The notes below the pieces were generated by a model. That model had not been told where the DNA came from, ran no database searches, and was given only the letters and a program-made list of their open reading frames with translations. A program made the position numbers and the translations under genes. Shown piece by piece: positions 47,073 to 58,949 of a stretch of DNA of 64,000 nucleotides; position 1 is the first letter of the stretch, and each line of letters starts with the position of its first letter. The DNA is taken from NCBI RefSeq assembly GCF_033807715.1, contig NC_084600.1, positions 46,631,324 to 46,695,323 on the forward strand, written 5' to 3'. The DNA comes from Cololabis saira (taxonomy: Eukaryota; Chordata; Actinopteri; Beloniformes; Belonidae).

Positions 47073-47655
47073 TTTTTCTGATAGGGTAGCAAAACTCGAC
47101 AGATAGACGCTATCGGTTTATGCCGTGGTAGCATTTTTCGACGAAGCAGCAGAAACCGACAGAAAACCTGCTCGGTCTGCGCTTTGCGCCCAGAGCGGAC
47201 GCTTCCCCACTGAGCTCGGCGGCGCGAGACGGACCTGCCCCGGTGTTTGCGGCCCAATTAAACATTTAGACCAGACTATTTTTTTGTTTTTTCCGATCTG
47301 GGCACCTGCGCCGTCTCTGCGCCGAGTCTGCACCCAACCCGGCGGCGTGCGCTCTGTTGCGCGCCGCCGTCCTCGGCGGCAGACGCTGCGCTCTTGCGCG
47401 GAGGCAGCACATACACAATGAATGGGAAAGCCGGCAGCGGCTACCGCTGTGCGCCCTCTGTGTGAAAACCGCTTTGGCCAATCAGTGACTGTTGACATGG
47501 GGGCTCGCCTGCTCGGCCCTCCCCGTGGGTGCTCCTCCATCTCCGTGGGCGCTCGGGCCCCGAAGCATCCACGGTTCCGGCGCCTATGGATCCGGGGCTT
47601 TTGGAAAAACATTCGGGGCTTGAGCCCAAGTAGCCACCCCCTATATCCACCTCTG
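47073..47655. other. GC-rich sequence before the 30-bp array
   Basis: CpG-rich (47140-47600). The words ggaaaaacattcggggcttg, then agcccaagtagccacc at 47602-47637 resemble the edge of a dispersed transposon. No gene recognised; the open frames that extend into the array are not called. Confidence 0.4.
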
Positions 47656-49137
47656 GTTAGCGCCGTAGCGTCTGTACCTGTCAGCGTTAGCGCCGTAGCG
47701 TCTGTACCTGTCAGCGTTAGCGCCGTAGCATCTGTACCTGTCACCGTTAGCGCCGTAGCGTCTGTACCTGTCAGCGTTAGCGCCGTAGCGTCTGTACCTG
47801 TCAGCGTTAGCGCCGTAGCGTCTGTACCTGTCAGCGTTAGCGCCGTAGCGTCTGTACCGGTCAGCGTTAGCGCCGTAGCGTCTGTACCTGTCAGCGTTAG
47901 CGCCGTAGCGTCTGTACCTGTCAGCGTTAGCGCCGTAGCGTCTGTACCTGTCAGCGTTAGCGCCGTAGCATCTGTACCTGTTAGCGTTAGCGCCGTAGCA
48001 TCTGTACCTGTCAGCGTTAGCACCGTAGCGTCTGTACCTGTCAGCATTAGCGCCGTAGCATCTGTACCTGTCAGCGTTAGCGCCGTAGCGTCTGTACCTG
48101 TCAGCGTTAGCGCCGTAGCGTCTGTACCTGTCACCGTTAGCGCCGTAGCATCTGTACCTGTCAGCGTTAGTGCCGTAGCGTCTGTACCGGTCAGCGTTAG
48201 CGCCGTAGCGTCTGTACCTGTCAGCGTTAGTGCCGTAGCGTCTGTACCTGTCAGCGTTAGCGCCGTAGCATCTGTACCTGTCAGCGTTAGCACCGTAGCG
48301 TCTGTACCTGTCAGCATTAGCGCCGTAGCATCTGTACCTGTCAGCGTTAGCGCCGTAGCGTCAGAACCTGTCAGCGTTAGCGCCGTAGCGTCTGTACCTG
48401 TCAGCGTTAGCGCCGTAGCGTCTGTACCTGTCAGCGTTAGCGCCGTAGCGTCTGTACCTGTCACCGTTAGCGCCGTAGCGTCTGTACCTGTCAGCGTTAG
48501 CGCCGTAGCGTCTGTACCTGTCAGCGTTAGTGCCGTAGCGTCTGTACCGGTCAGCGTTAGCGCCGTAGCGTCTGTACCTGTCAGCGTTAGCGCCGTAGCG
48601 TCTGTACCTGTCAGCGTTAGCGCCGTAGCGTCTGTACCTGTCAGCGTTAGCGCCGTAGCATCTGTACCTGTCAGCGTTAGCGCCGTAGCATCTGTACCTG
48701 TCAGCGTTAGTGCCGTAGCATCTGTACCGGTCAGCGTTAGCGCCGTAGCGTCTGTACCTGTCAGCGTTAGCGCCGTAGCGTCAGAACCTGTCAGCGTTAG
48801 CGCCGTAGCGTCTGTACCTGTCAGCGTTAGCGCCGTAGCCTCTGTACCGGTCAGCGTTAGCGCCGTAGCGTCTGAACCTGTCAGCGTTAGCGCCGTAGCG
48901 TCTGTACCTGTCAGCGTTAGCGCCGTAGCGTCTGTACCTGTCAGCGTTAGCGCCGTAGCGTCTGTACCTGTCAGCGTTAGCGCCGTAGCATCTGTACCTG
49001 TCAGCGTTAGCGCCGTAGCGTCTGTACCTGTCAGCGTTAGCGCCGTAGCGTCTGTACCTGTCAGCGTTAGCGCCGTAGCGTCTGTACCTGTCAGCGTTAG
49101 CGCCGTAGCGTCTGGACCTGTCAGCGTTAGCGCCGTT
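47656..49137. repeat. 30-bp minisatellite (about 49 copies)
   Basis: Unit gttagcgccgtagcgtctgt plus acctgtcagc. Variants: agca for agcg, accgg for acctg, caccg, cagcatt, tcaccg and tcagaacc. A pair of marker units (caccgtagcg followed by cagcattagc) occurs at 48021 and 48291, a 270-bp offset, showing block duplication of nine units. Because 30 is divisible by three, frames of 587 codons (plus) and 448 codons (minus) stay open as SVSAVASVPV- and LTGTDATALT-type 10-residue repeats. They are not accepted as genes. Confidence 0.96.
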
Positions 49138-50028
49138 GGGTCTGCTGAACCTCTTTGTGCTCAAACCACATATTTCTGCTCTTAGATAAAACTTAACCTT
49201 ATGACAGAAATGTGAGCAGAAATTGAGGTGGCGCTGGCCGGATCAGCGCTGGACGTGTGTCTCTCTGTGCGTCCTTTCATTTCCCCGATGATCCACTTAC
49301 GACTTCTGAGGGACGACGTTAAAGAAGACGAGCCAATTACCTGCTAATCAGATTTAGCCGGTTAGTTTTTGGGAAGAAGAGCTCCAGTCATCCGGAGCGG
49401 CGACGCGAGCCGGAGCCGGAGATAAACTCGTTTTCCACTTTTATTACTCAAGCAGAGACGTGTTTACAGAGTTATGTGTCTCCTAGAGCTGGAGAGGACG
49501 GAGGGGACGTGGTCATGTGAGGGACAACCAGGGGTCAGGTCTCTACGAATCTCCTGCAGAGAAAGAGAGAGATCTGAACGACGATCCAAGAGTCTGGTAT
49601 TGGGGTTAGAGATGAGCAGCGGCGGCAGCGTGGGCGGAAGGACGGATGAGAGACGGAGGAGAGACGGATGAGAGACGGATGAGAGACGGACGAGAGACGG
49701 ACGAGAGACAGATGAGAGACGGATGAGAGACAGTCGCCTGACGGACGTCCAGTGGGACGACGGAGACCTTAGGATGCTCCAACTTGCTCGGCCTGGTTCA
49801 TAAAACAGTCTCTGCAGCTGAAATCAGGATGTTTCTTGCTGCTCGTCCATAAAAGTAAATAAAAAGCCAGCTAAAATCCTGCAGACGGGTGTCAGGTTTG
49901 TTCATCGGTTCATCAGAAACCTCTTTTCCACCAAACCGGTTCCAGAGCTGGTTCTGGTTCACAACTCGTTCAACTAGGAACCAGCTGAGAACTGGAGTTC
50001 TGCCAATTTCTGCTGCTTTGCCAAAAAT
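49138..50028. other. low-copy region with a 12-bp tandem array
   Basis: gatgagagacgg and variants occupy about 49644-49732 (seven copies). Elsewhere no gene recognised. Confidence 0.5.
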
Positions 50029-50310
50029 ACTACCTAATGGTTTTCTACCTTAGTAGAGCTACAATTTTACCGTTTTATTCCCTAAACCACTTCCTTGTCT
50101 CTTGCCAGGCTGTCATTGTAAATAAGAATGTTCTTAATGACCTGCCTGGTTAAATAAAGGCCAATGACTGAATGAATATCAAATAAAGCGATAGAATTGT
50201 TGTTTTTTTTCTCTTTATCGTATAATGTTCACAAAGTGTAATGCAATTCATGTCATGGGTAGTTTATTTTGAAGGATCAAATACTCAACATCCCATATTA
50301 TCAATTTTAC
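50029..50310. repeat. dispersed repeat, right arm of an inverted pair
   Basis: Reverse complement of 46781-47072. It contains cttgccaggctgtcattgta and tgcctggttaaataaagg. Confidence 0.8.
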
Positions 50311-50367
50311 ATGGTGAAAGAAATTATTGGCAATCAAACTTTGAAAATCGACTGTGTGCATGTCGCA

Positions 50368-50640
50368 GGGAGGTGGAGGCAGCAGCAGGATGACCAGAGA
50401 GAGGGGGGGGGGACCGCAGGCCAGCACGCAGCTCCCGAAGCTCCGGCCTGCAAACATGCACAAAAGAGAAAAAAGGGGGGCCGGCACAAGAAACTACAGG
50501 AACAAGAACAAGCAGAAAGCACCACAAACGGACCCGATAAACCCCTTTTCAAACTCAAACTCAAACTTTATTTATTTATATAGCACCAAATCATACAGTA
50601 TGAATGCAACACATGGTGCTTTACACACAGACTAAAATAA
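50368..50640 (-). mobile_element. LINE 3' UTR and tail fragments, minus strand
   Basis: 50368-50505 matches parts of 34165-34485 (gggaccgcaggccagcacgc, cagctcccgaagctccgg, aggggggccggcacaagaaa). 50547-50630 (caaactcaaactcaaacttt, then atttatatagcaccaaatca) is a reversed LINE tail with a caaact simple repeat. No coding sequence. Confidence 0.6.
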
Positions 50641-50693
50641 CAATCAGAAAAATGTAAAACATCCCATACGACCCCACCCCCCACCCCCCACGG

Positions 50694-50799
<106 letters not shown>

Positions 50800-50817
50800 G
50801 TGGCTGGTGGAGCATCG

Positions 50818-50938
50818 CCACAGAGACCCCCCCAACCCGGGGCAGACCCCACACAGAAGGTGGAGTCCCCCCCCCCAGAGACCCCCCCCAACCCAGACAG
50901 ACCAGGACAGACCCCACACAGAAGGTGGAGTCCCACCC
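50818..50938. repeat. C-rich tandem duplication of about 55-60 bp
   Basis: gagacccccccaaccc...gaccccacacagaaggtgga plus gtcccccc occurs twice with small indels. Confidence 0.8.
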
Positions 50939-50959
50939 CCAGCTACCCAGGCCTGAGGG

Positions 50960-51530
50960 ACCCCCATAACGACACCCCCATGGGCGGAGCAGGCACACCT
51001 CCCAGTGTGGACGACCCCCCTGAGGAAACACTGGAGCTAAAAACTAAAAGATTAAAAGAAAGTAAAAAATGCCTAAAAGTGTAAAATTTTACACCAAACC
51101 CGTTTCAGGGCTGGTTCTGGTTCACAACTCGGTCAACTTGGTGCTACCTTGGAACCGGTTCTTCTAGCCCGGAACAGATCTTTGTCGGTGGAAACAGAAA
51201 GCCGGTTCCAAACTCAGCACTGGCCCAGAACCAGAACCAGAACCAGAACCAGCCCTGGAACCGGTTTGGTGTAAAAGTGGTATGAAGGGTGTCGGCACCA
51301 GCTGAGCTGCTGTTCAAACAACGTTTCACATATGAAGCTACTGCTCAGCGAGGAAAAGCCGCTTTATTTGTGCTACTTTTTGTTTACTGTATAAATAAAT
51401 GCAATAAAAGAAGAAAGAGAAATGCTGGGGGAACCAGGGATCTCCACATGGCTGTCGTTGCTCATGTGACCGGCTTGAAAAGCTGTTAAAATACCAACTT
51501 TATGGACATAAACGTATTTACGGCCTTTTT
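50960..51530. other. low-copy region, no gene recognised
   Basis: Contains a short (ccagaa)n at 51229-51252. Open frames of 61-94 codons are unassigned. Confidence 0.4.
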
Positions 51531-51535
51531 TTTTA

Positions 51536-51920
51536 AACAATATTTTTTATTGAAGTTCAAAATGTACATCAAAACTTATTCCAAAGGTACAAACATTTTC
51601 CACAAAAAGGCGGGGTCAGTCCATTCACATCCCCAGTAAGTTTTGTTATTCAGTTACTGTTATCCATTTCATTGGTCAAGAAAGACATAAATGAGTCCCA
51701 AATATGTACAAACTCTATCTGTTTACCTTTGACAATATAAGTCAGTCCAAGACCTGTCATCAGCTCCTTCATCAATAATCCCAGTGACCCAGCGGGTTCA
51801 GCATTTTTCCAGGGTAGTGAAATCATTCTTCAGTCCAGGATCAGTCATTTTCGATTACTTTGTTGTCTTTTGGGTTTTATTCCAAGTGCAGATTGTTGGA
51901 CTCATAGGAATATTAGACTT
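51536..51920 (-). mobile_element. probable LINE remnant, reversed (low confidence)
   Basis: aatattttttattgaagttc, then aaaatgtacatcaaaactta and agacataaatgagtcccaaa have the style of the reversed edge of an L1-like element. No protein match was made out. Confidence 0.3.
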
Positions 51921-52193
51921 GGTCATCCACGATAATCGTATTTACAGCTCTGGTCTGTGTTAGATCTGACTCCCACGACGGATGAACAGGTGAATATTTC
52001 TGTTCTCAGGAGGAATGAAGGGATTGTTATGGTCTTTAGGTTTAGGCTACTTAGCTCTTAGCACTGTCATATACGGATATCTGAGCTGTTTAGAGACCTA
52101 GCGGAGCGTTAACGTACTCAGACCTGAAGATAATACGACTTTTTGAGTTCTGAACTTTAACTGAGACTGTTTTGGGTCGACCTGGAGGGGGCG

Positions 52194-52530
52194 GAGCCAA
52201 GCTTAGCCAAACCTAGCCAAGCCTTGCCAAGCCTAGCCAAGCCTAGCCAAGCTTAGCCAAGCCTAGCCAAGCTTAGCCAAACTTAGCCAAGCTTAACCAA
52301 GCTTAGCCAAGCCTAGCCAAGCCTAGCCAAGCTTAGCCAAACTTAGCCAAGCTTAACCAAGCTTAGCCAAGCCTAGCCAAGCCTAGCCAAGCCTAGCCAA
52401 GCCTAGCCAAGCTTAGCCAAGCCTAGCCAAGCTTAGCCAAGCTTAGCCAAGCTTAACCAAGCTTAGCCAAGCCTAGCCAAGCCTAGCCAAGCTTAGCCAA
52501 GCCTGGCCAAGCTTAGCCAAGCTTAGCAAT
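52194..52530. repeat. 10-bp minisatellite (about 33 copies)
   Basis: Unit agccaagctt alternating with agccaagcct; rare variants aaccaagctt, agccaaactt and ggccaagctt. Two copies of a block with agccaaacttagccaagctt followed by aaccaagctt occur at about 52270 and 52330. Confidence 0.95.
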
Positions 52531-52631
52531 GCAGTCTGGAGCAACTATCGCTAGCAATCATTCAACTATAGAGGGTCTGCATTGACGTCACTTCCCCACT
52601 TACGTCCCCTTACTCATACTGAGTGGCAAAA

Positions 52632-52790
52632 ATGTCTGAAACTAGTGGAGAAGACAGGATAACAGCTGATTATGGGCTTAAATTAGTGTCAGTTGGACTT
52701 GACAGTGACCCGTACAGTTACCCCAAGAACCAGTGGTCCATGGACATTAATATTTGGTACAGTTACCAAGAACCAGTGGTCCATGGACAT
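52632..52790 (+). CDS. ORF entering the 43/45-bp array (possible founding exon)
   Basis: ATG at 52632 opens MSETSGEDRITADYGLKLVS, then VGLDSDPYSYPKNQWSMDIN and IWYSYQEPVVHGH before TAA. The last residues are the first array units. The upstream part is not repetitive and looks protein-like. The DPYSYPKNQW...IW text faintly recalls uncharacterised transposon-associated proteins of fish with a 'DPY...W....WP' motif (weak, from memory). If so, the array grew from within a first coding exon. Confidence 0.3.
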
Positions 52791-55700
52791 TAATATTTGG
52801 TACAGTTACCAAGAACCAGTGGTCCATGGACATTAATATTTGGTACAGTTACCAAGAACCAGTGGTCCATGGACATTAATATTTGGTACAGTTACCCCAA
52901 GAACCAGTGGTCCATGGACATTAATATTTGGTACAGTTACCAAGAACCAGTGGTCCATGGACATTAATATTTGGTACAGTTACCCCAAGAACCAGTGGTC
53001 CATGGACATTAATATTTGGTACAGTTACCAAGAACCAGTGGTCCATGGACATTAATATTTGGTACAGTTACCAAGAACCAGTGGTCCATGGACATTAATA
53101 TTTGGTACAGTTACCAAGAACCAGTGGTCCATGGACATTAATATTTGGTACAGTTACCAAGAACCAGTGGTCCATGGACATTAATATTTGGTACAGTTAC
53201 CAAGAACCAGTGGTCCATGGACATTAATATTTGGTACAGTTACCAAGAACCAGTGGTCCATGGACATTAATATTTGGTACAGTTACCAAGAACCAGTGGT
53301 CCATGGACATTAATATTTGGTACAGTTACCAAGAACCAGTGGTCCATGGACATTAATATTTGGTACAGTTACCAAGAACCAGTGGTCCATGGACATTAAT
53401 ATTTGGTACAGTTACCAAGAACCAGTGGTCCATGGACATTAATATTTGGTACAGTTACCAAGAACCAGTGGTCCATGGACATTAATATTTGGTACAGTTA
53501 CCCCAAGAACCAGTGGTCCATGGACATTAATATTTGGTACAGTTACCAAGAACCAGTGGTCCATGGACATTAATATTTAGTACAGTTACCCCAAGAACCA
53601 GTGGTCCATGGACATTAATATTTGGTACAGTTACCCCAAGAACCAGTGGTCCATGGACATTAATATTTGGTACAGTTACCAAGAACCAGTGGTCCATGGA
53701 CATTAATATTTGGTACAGTTACCAAGAACCAGTGGTCCATGGACATTAATATTTAGTACAGTTACCCCAAGAACCAGTGGTCCATGGACATTAATATTTG
53801 GTACAGTTACCCCAAGAACCAGTGGTCCATGGACATTAATATTTGGTACAGTTACCCCAAGAACCAGTGGTCCATGGACATTAATATTTGGTACAGTTAC
53901 CAAGAACCAGTGGTCCATGGACATTAATATTTAGTACAGTTACCCCAAGAACCAGTGGTCCATGGACATTAATATTTGGTACAGTTACCAAGAACCAGTG
54001 GTCCATGGACATTAATATTTAGTACAGTTACCCCAAGAACCAGTGGTCCATGGACATTAATATTTGGTACAGTTACCAAGAACCAGTGGTCCATGGACAT
54101 TAATATTTGGTACAGTTACCAAGAACCAGTGGTCCATGGACATTAATATTTGGTACAGTTACCAAGAACCAGTGGTCCATGGACATTAATATTTTGTACA
54201 GTTACCAAGAACCAGTGGTCCATGGACATTAATATTTGGTACAGTTACCAAGAACCAGTGGTCCATGGACATTCATATTTGGTACAGTTACCAAGAACCA
54301 GTGGTCCATGGACATTAATATTTGGTACAGTTACCAAGAACCAGTGGTCCATGGACATTAATATTTGGTACAGTTACCAAGAACCAGTGGTCCATGGACA
54401 TTAATATTTGGTACAGTTACCCCAAGAACCAGTGGTCCATGGACATTAATATTTGGTACAGTTACCAAGAACCAGTGGTCCATGGACATTAATATTTGGT
54501 ACAGTTACCAAGAACCAGTGGTCCATGGACATTAATATTTGGTACAGTTACCAAGAACCAGTGGTCCATGGACATTAATATTTGGTACAGTTACCAAGAA
54601 CCAGTGGTCCATGGACATTAATATTTGGTACAGTTACCCCAAGAACCAGTGGTCCATGGACATTAATATTTGGTACAGTTACCAAGAACCAGTGGTCCAT
54701 GGACATTACTATTTGGTACAGTTACCAAGAACCAGTGGTCCATGGACATTAATATTTAGTACAGTTACCCCAAGAACCAGTGGTCCATGGACATTAATAT
54801 TTGGTACAGTTACCCCAAGAACCAGTGGTCCATGGACATTAATATTTGGTACAGTTACCCCAAGAACCAGTGGTCCATGGACATTAATATTTGGTACAGT
54901 TACCAAGAACCAGTGGTCCATGGACATTAATATTTAGTACAGTTACCCCAAGAACCAGTGGTCCATGGACATTAATATTTGGTACAGTTACCAAGAACCA
55001 GTGGTCCATGGACATTAATATTTAGTACAGTTACCCCAAGAACCAGTGGTCCATGGACATTAATATTTGGTACAGTTACCAAGAACCAGTGGTCCATGGA
55101 CATTAATATTTGGTACAGTTACCAAGAACCAGTGGTCCATGGACATTAATATTTGGTACAGTTACCAAGAACCAGTGGTCCATGGACATTAATATTTTGT
55201 ACAGTTACCAAGAACCAGTGGTCCATGGACATTAATATTTGGTACAGTTACCAAGAACCAGTGGTCCATGGACATTCATATTTGGTACAGTTACCAAGAA
55301 CCAGTGGTCCATGGACATTAATATTTGGTACAGTTACCAAGAACCAGTGGTCCATGGACATTAATATTTGGTACAGTTACCAAGAACCAGTGGTCCATGG
55401 ACATTAATATTTGGTACAGTTACCCCAAGAACCAGTGGTCCATGGACATTAATATTTGGTACAGTTACCAAGAACCAGTGGTCCATGGACATTAATATTT
55501 GGTACAGTTACCAAGAACCAGTGGTCCATGGACATTAATATTTGGTACAGTTACCAAGAACCAGTGGTCCATGGACATTAATATTTGGTACAGTTACCAA
55601 GAACCAGTGGTCCATGGACATTAATATTTGGTACAGTTACCCCAAGAACCAGTGGTCCATGGACATTAATATTTGGTACAGTTACCAAGAACCAGTGGTC

Positions 55701-56100
55701 CATGGACATTACTATTTGGTACAGTTACCAAGAACCAGTGGTCCATGGACATTAATATTTGGTACAGTTACCCCAAGAACCAGTGGTCCATGGACATTAA
55801 TATTTGGTACAGTTACCAAGAACCAGTGGTCCATGGACATTAATATTTGGTACAGTTACCAAGAACCAGTGGTCCATGGACATTAATATTTGGTACAGTT
55901 ACCAAGAACCAGTGGTCCATGGACATTAATATTTGGTACAGTTACCAAGAACCAGTGGTCCATGGACATTAATATTTGGTACAGTTACCCCAAGAACCAG
56001 TGGTTCATGGACATTAATATTTGGTACAGTTACCCCAAGAACCAGTGGTTCATGGACATTAATATTTGTTACATTTACCAAGAACCAGTGGTCCATGGGC
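52712..56100. repeat. 43/45-bp minisatellite (about 77 copies)
   Basis: Unit ggtacagttaccaagaacca plus gtggtccatggacattaata plus ttt (43 bp); the 45-bp form has ttaccccaag. Marker variants repeat at 1,003 bp: ttttgtacag at 54192 and 55195, acattcatat at 54270 and 55273, acattactat at 54706 and 55709. Thus a block of about 23 units is duplicated, and 53703-53924 against 54709-54927 suggests a further partial copy. The frames of 71-132 codons are repeat artefacts. Confidence 0.96.
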
Positions 56101-56106
56101 ATTAAT

Positions 56107-56274
56107 ATATTGTGTGTATATTTATGTATGTGTATGCATATGTATGCGTGTATATATATGTATATATATTAAATTAAATTAAATATATGAAAAAGTAATA
56201 ATGCACATATATATGCCTTTGGTTTCTACCGTCATGGTATCAATCATTAATATGTGCAGACAAGGTAAAAAAAA
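56107..56274 (+). mobile_element. 5'-truncated retroposon inserted in the minisatellite
   Basis: Starts after attaatat and runs tgtgtgtatatttatgtatg, then aatgcacatatatatgcctt, ggtttctaccgtcatggtat, atgtgcagacaaggt, poly(A). Array sequence resumes at 56275 (atatttggtacag), so aatat is present on both sides as a short target duplication. The tail matches 31881-32060 in reverse. Confidence 0.82.
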
Positions 56275-56652
56275 ATATTTGGTACAGTTACCAAGAACCA
56301 GTGGTTCATGGACATTAATTAACATTACGTTTCTGTCTCATAATGTGACGTTCTGAAGCCTAAATGTCCGTTTCTCTCCGTTTACAAGCAAACGTGATGG
56401 TTTTTGGAGACTTTGAGCTTCGTTTTTGTGTAAACGAACGGCCAGAACGCATGAAAACACCACCATTTTTGCTACGTGGAAACGGGGCATCAATTCTGTC
56501 TTGACTGCCCTTGTTCCCAACTGTCTTGATTGTCGTCACCTGTGTCTTATAAACCCTTCTGTCAATATCTGGTCTTTCCTTTGTTCCCTGCTGGTCCGGA
56601 CTGTTTCCTTCCTCCATGTTTCAGGTCTGGTTTTTGTTCATGTTCATGTTCT
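56275..56652. other. array remnant and repeat debris
   Basis: One last 43-bp unit (56276-56319), then text matching 24895-24965 (gtaaacgaacggccagaacg, catgaaaacaccacc). 56490-56650 (tgtcttgattgtcgtcacct, ggtccggactgtttccttcc) is a dispersed repeat also found at 58320-58420. Confidence 0.5.
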
Positions 56653-57950
56653 GGGGCCTCATCTATAAAGCTTGCTTGCGCAGAAAAAGCGCCTGAAAGT
56701 TGCGGAAGCCGCCTTCTACGCAAATCCTCGGATCTAAAAAGAAAAAACTAACCGAAAAATCTGCTTATCTTTACGGCAACTAGGACCCTCCCGTAAGAAT
56801 TTACTTAAGACACGGGGAACTGGCGACGCAGGCGGTGAGGTGGTGAAATGAAGCCAGATTCATGTAATACTCTTAATAATGTCATCACATATCACAAAAT
56901 ATATCAGACTTAAAATAATAAAATAATAAAATAAAATAATATAGCGCTGATCGTGTTCCTCTGTGTGTGAAGCTCAGTCAGTCAGGACTCGCGGTGCAGG
57001 ACACGCCGGGAACCTCCTTCACCGCTTTAGGACAGAACAAATGAGGGGCTGCGTTTAGGGAGCCCCACGGAGCCCCTCATTTCTTCCCTAAAGGGACTCA
57101 GATTTGTTTTCATATGAGTTTTACGGGCGCGTGAAACCTTTAGGTGCGTGTGTAAGCCTAAATTAGGGTCCCGCGTTAAAACGACGCAGAGCCTACGGCG
57201 TAGGGTACGCGGCGACGCGCACCTACGCCGTAGGCTCTGCGTCGGTGACGCAGAACCATAAACCCGCCCTGAGCCGCTCTGAGGGGAGACGGGAGAGGAG
57301 GAGGAGCGGGGCTGCGGGGCCGTTCTCGTATCGCTTTCATACAGTGTCTTGATAATTTGCAATTTAAGGCTGAGCCTACCGTTAGTTTTTAAACTGTAAA
57401 AAGTAAGGGGAAAATAAACATGATTTTGAAAAGACGGGGGGACGTGTGTCCCCCTGTTGCACCGGGGAACTCACGGCATTCCGCGCAGCAACGGCGTGCT
57501 GCCACTCACTCGCTTTATTTTATACTATTTATTTTTCTACTTTTACTGTGACCACAAAATAATGTGGTTTTCCTGTCCTCCTCCTCATCAACAACATCTA
57601 GATCTCAGATCTCAGTGAAATTCAGTGGCACGGTGGCTCGACACGTTCATTCATTCATTCTGAAGCCAAACAGGTTGCAGGAAGCCACTGCGCATGCTCA
57701 GCAGGCTCATTCATATGCAAAATGATTCCATTTTCGGTAGAAAGTGGGCGTGTAGAGGGCGGGATACCAGGCGGATTCACGTGCGCAGCCTTCCAGCTGG
57801 ACTGTGATTTATAAAGAGAACCTTACGTGGAAGTCTGCGTGCACGCGGTTTTATAGATCCGGATTTTTTTTTGCGCCCGGCATTTTCGGCTTTTGAGCGT
57901 ACGTGCACTTTTAGTATGACTCCTACGCAGTCCATTTTAAATGAGGCCCC
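56653..57950. mobile_element. inverted-repeat DNA element (GGGGCCTCAT ends), 1.3 kb
   Basis: Starts ggggcctcatctataaag and ends taaatgaggcccc. The terminal inverted repeat is about 10 bp, with further partial symmetry in the subterminal zones (tctacgcaaatcc and tcctacgcagtcc). No transposase frame recognised. A palindromic element (gacgcagagcctacggcgta ... tacgccgtaggctctgcgtc) is nested at about 57180-57262. Confidence 0.65.
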
Positions 57951-58420
57951 TGGTCCTTTGCAATCCCACTAAGCAGCGCTTTTCTTTGTTTTAGTAGAAA
58001 TAAAACACGTTTTCTGGTGCAGAGAACAGCCCTACAGCCGGAGGTTCGAGTTTACTCCCGGGGGATTAAATTACATTACAGACAATTAAAAGTCCTGACG
58101 ATGACAGCCGAGTACCGGCTCGGTCTGGCCGTCCAGGCCTTTACTCACTTCCTGTTTCATTTGTTTCCAGCTCTTTATCTTCCTGTCTTCTGCTCTCCAT
58201 CTTTCCTCAGGTCTCTGTTCTGTCAGGTTTCCAGACTCGTCCCAGTAAATCCAGAACTCCAGCCCTGTACGAGCTGCAAACTCACAGCTGACGCATCACT
58301 GGTGTGTAACTGATTATAAATCCTGTTTATATCTGGTCTTGTCTTTCCCTGCTGGTCCGGACTGTTTCCTCCCTCCATGTTTCAGGTCTGGTTTTTGTAC
58401 TTGTCCATGTTCGGGTTACG
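57951..58420. repeat. duplicated low-copy segment, copy 1
   Basis: ctttgcaatcccactaagca ... ctctttatcttcctgtcttc ... tgtacgagctgcaaactcac ... tgtgtaactgattataaa. It recurs, with an internal deletion, at about 58950-59150. A 98-codon frame (58017-58313) is unassigned. 58320-58420 matches 56560-56650. Confidence 0.75.
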
Positions 58421-58448
58421 GAAGAAAATCAGGGCCAGGCAGGAGAAA

Positions 58449-58905
58449 AAATATTTGAGAGGGGAAGATTTTTTTTTATTGTGCACTTCGAGAAAAAAGT
58501 CGAAATGTCGAGAAAAGAGTCGAAAATAAGAGAATAATGTTGAAATACAATTTTGAGAAAAAAGTCAAAATTTCGTGAATAAAGTTGAAATTTCGCCTTT
58601 TTTCTCAACATTTCAACTTTATTCACAAAATTTTGACTTTTTTCTAAATATTTCGTCTTTTTTCTCAACATTTCGACTTTTTAATCAACATTTTGACTTT
58701 TTTCACGAAACTTTAACTTTTATCTCGACATTTCAACATTATTCTCGACATTTCGAATCTTTTCTCAACATTTCCACTTTTTTCTCGACATTTTGACTTT
58801 TTTTCTTAACATATTAACTTTTTTTCTCGAAATTGTACTTCAACATTATTCTCAACATTTCGACTTTTTGCATAATGTAAAAAAAAAACTTCCCCTTCTA
58901 AAATA
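58449..58905. repeat. gaaaaaagtc minisatellite, tract 7 (fold-back element)
   Basis: Left edge gaggggaagatttttttt, right edge aaaaaaacttccccttctaa: the outer sequences are inverted repeats, and the internal units flip from gagaaaaaagtcgaaat to gacttttttctcaacat at about 58590. This is the clearest complete member of the family, suggesting that the unit belongs to a fold-back element rather than to free minisatellites. Confidence 0.85.
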
Positions 58906-58949
58906 TTATTTTTATTTTCTCCTAACTAGCCCTAATACTCTTCTGTAGG

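Noticed and set aside
47118..49185. Long proteins on both strands (448 and 587 codons)
   Set aside because: Products of a 30-bp repeat whose length is divisible by three; the non-repeat ends show no recognised domain.
52712..56100. CRISPR-like array of 43/45-bp repeats
   Set aside because: Units are directly contiguous with no unique spacers, no cas-like genes are nearby, and the context is eukaryotic.
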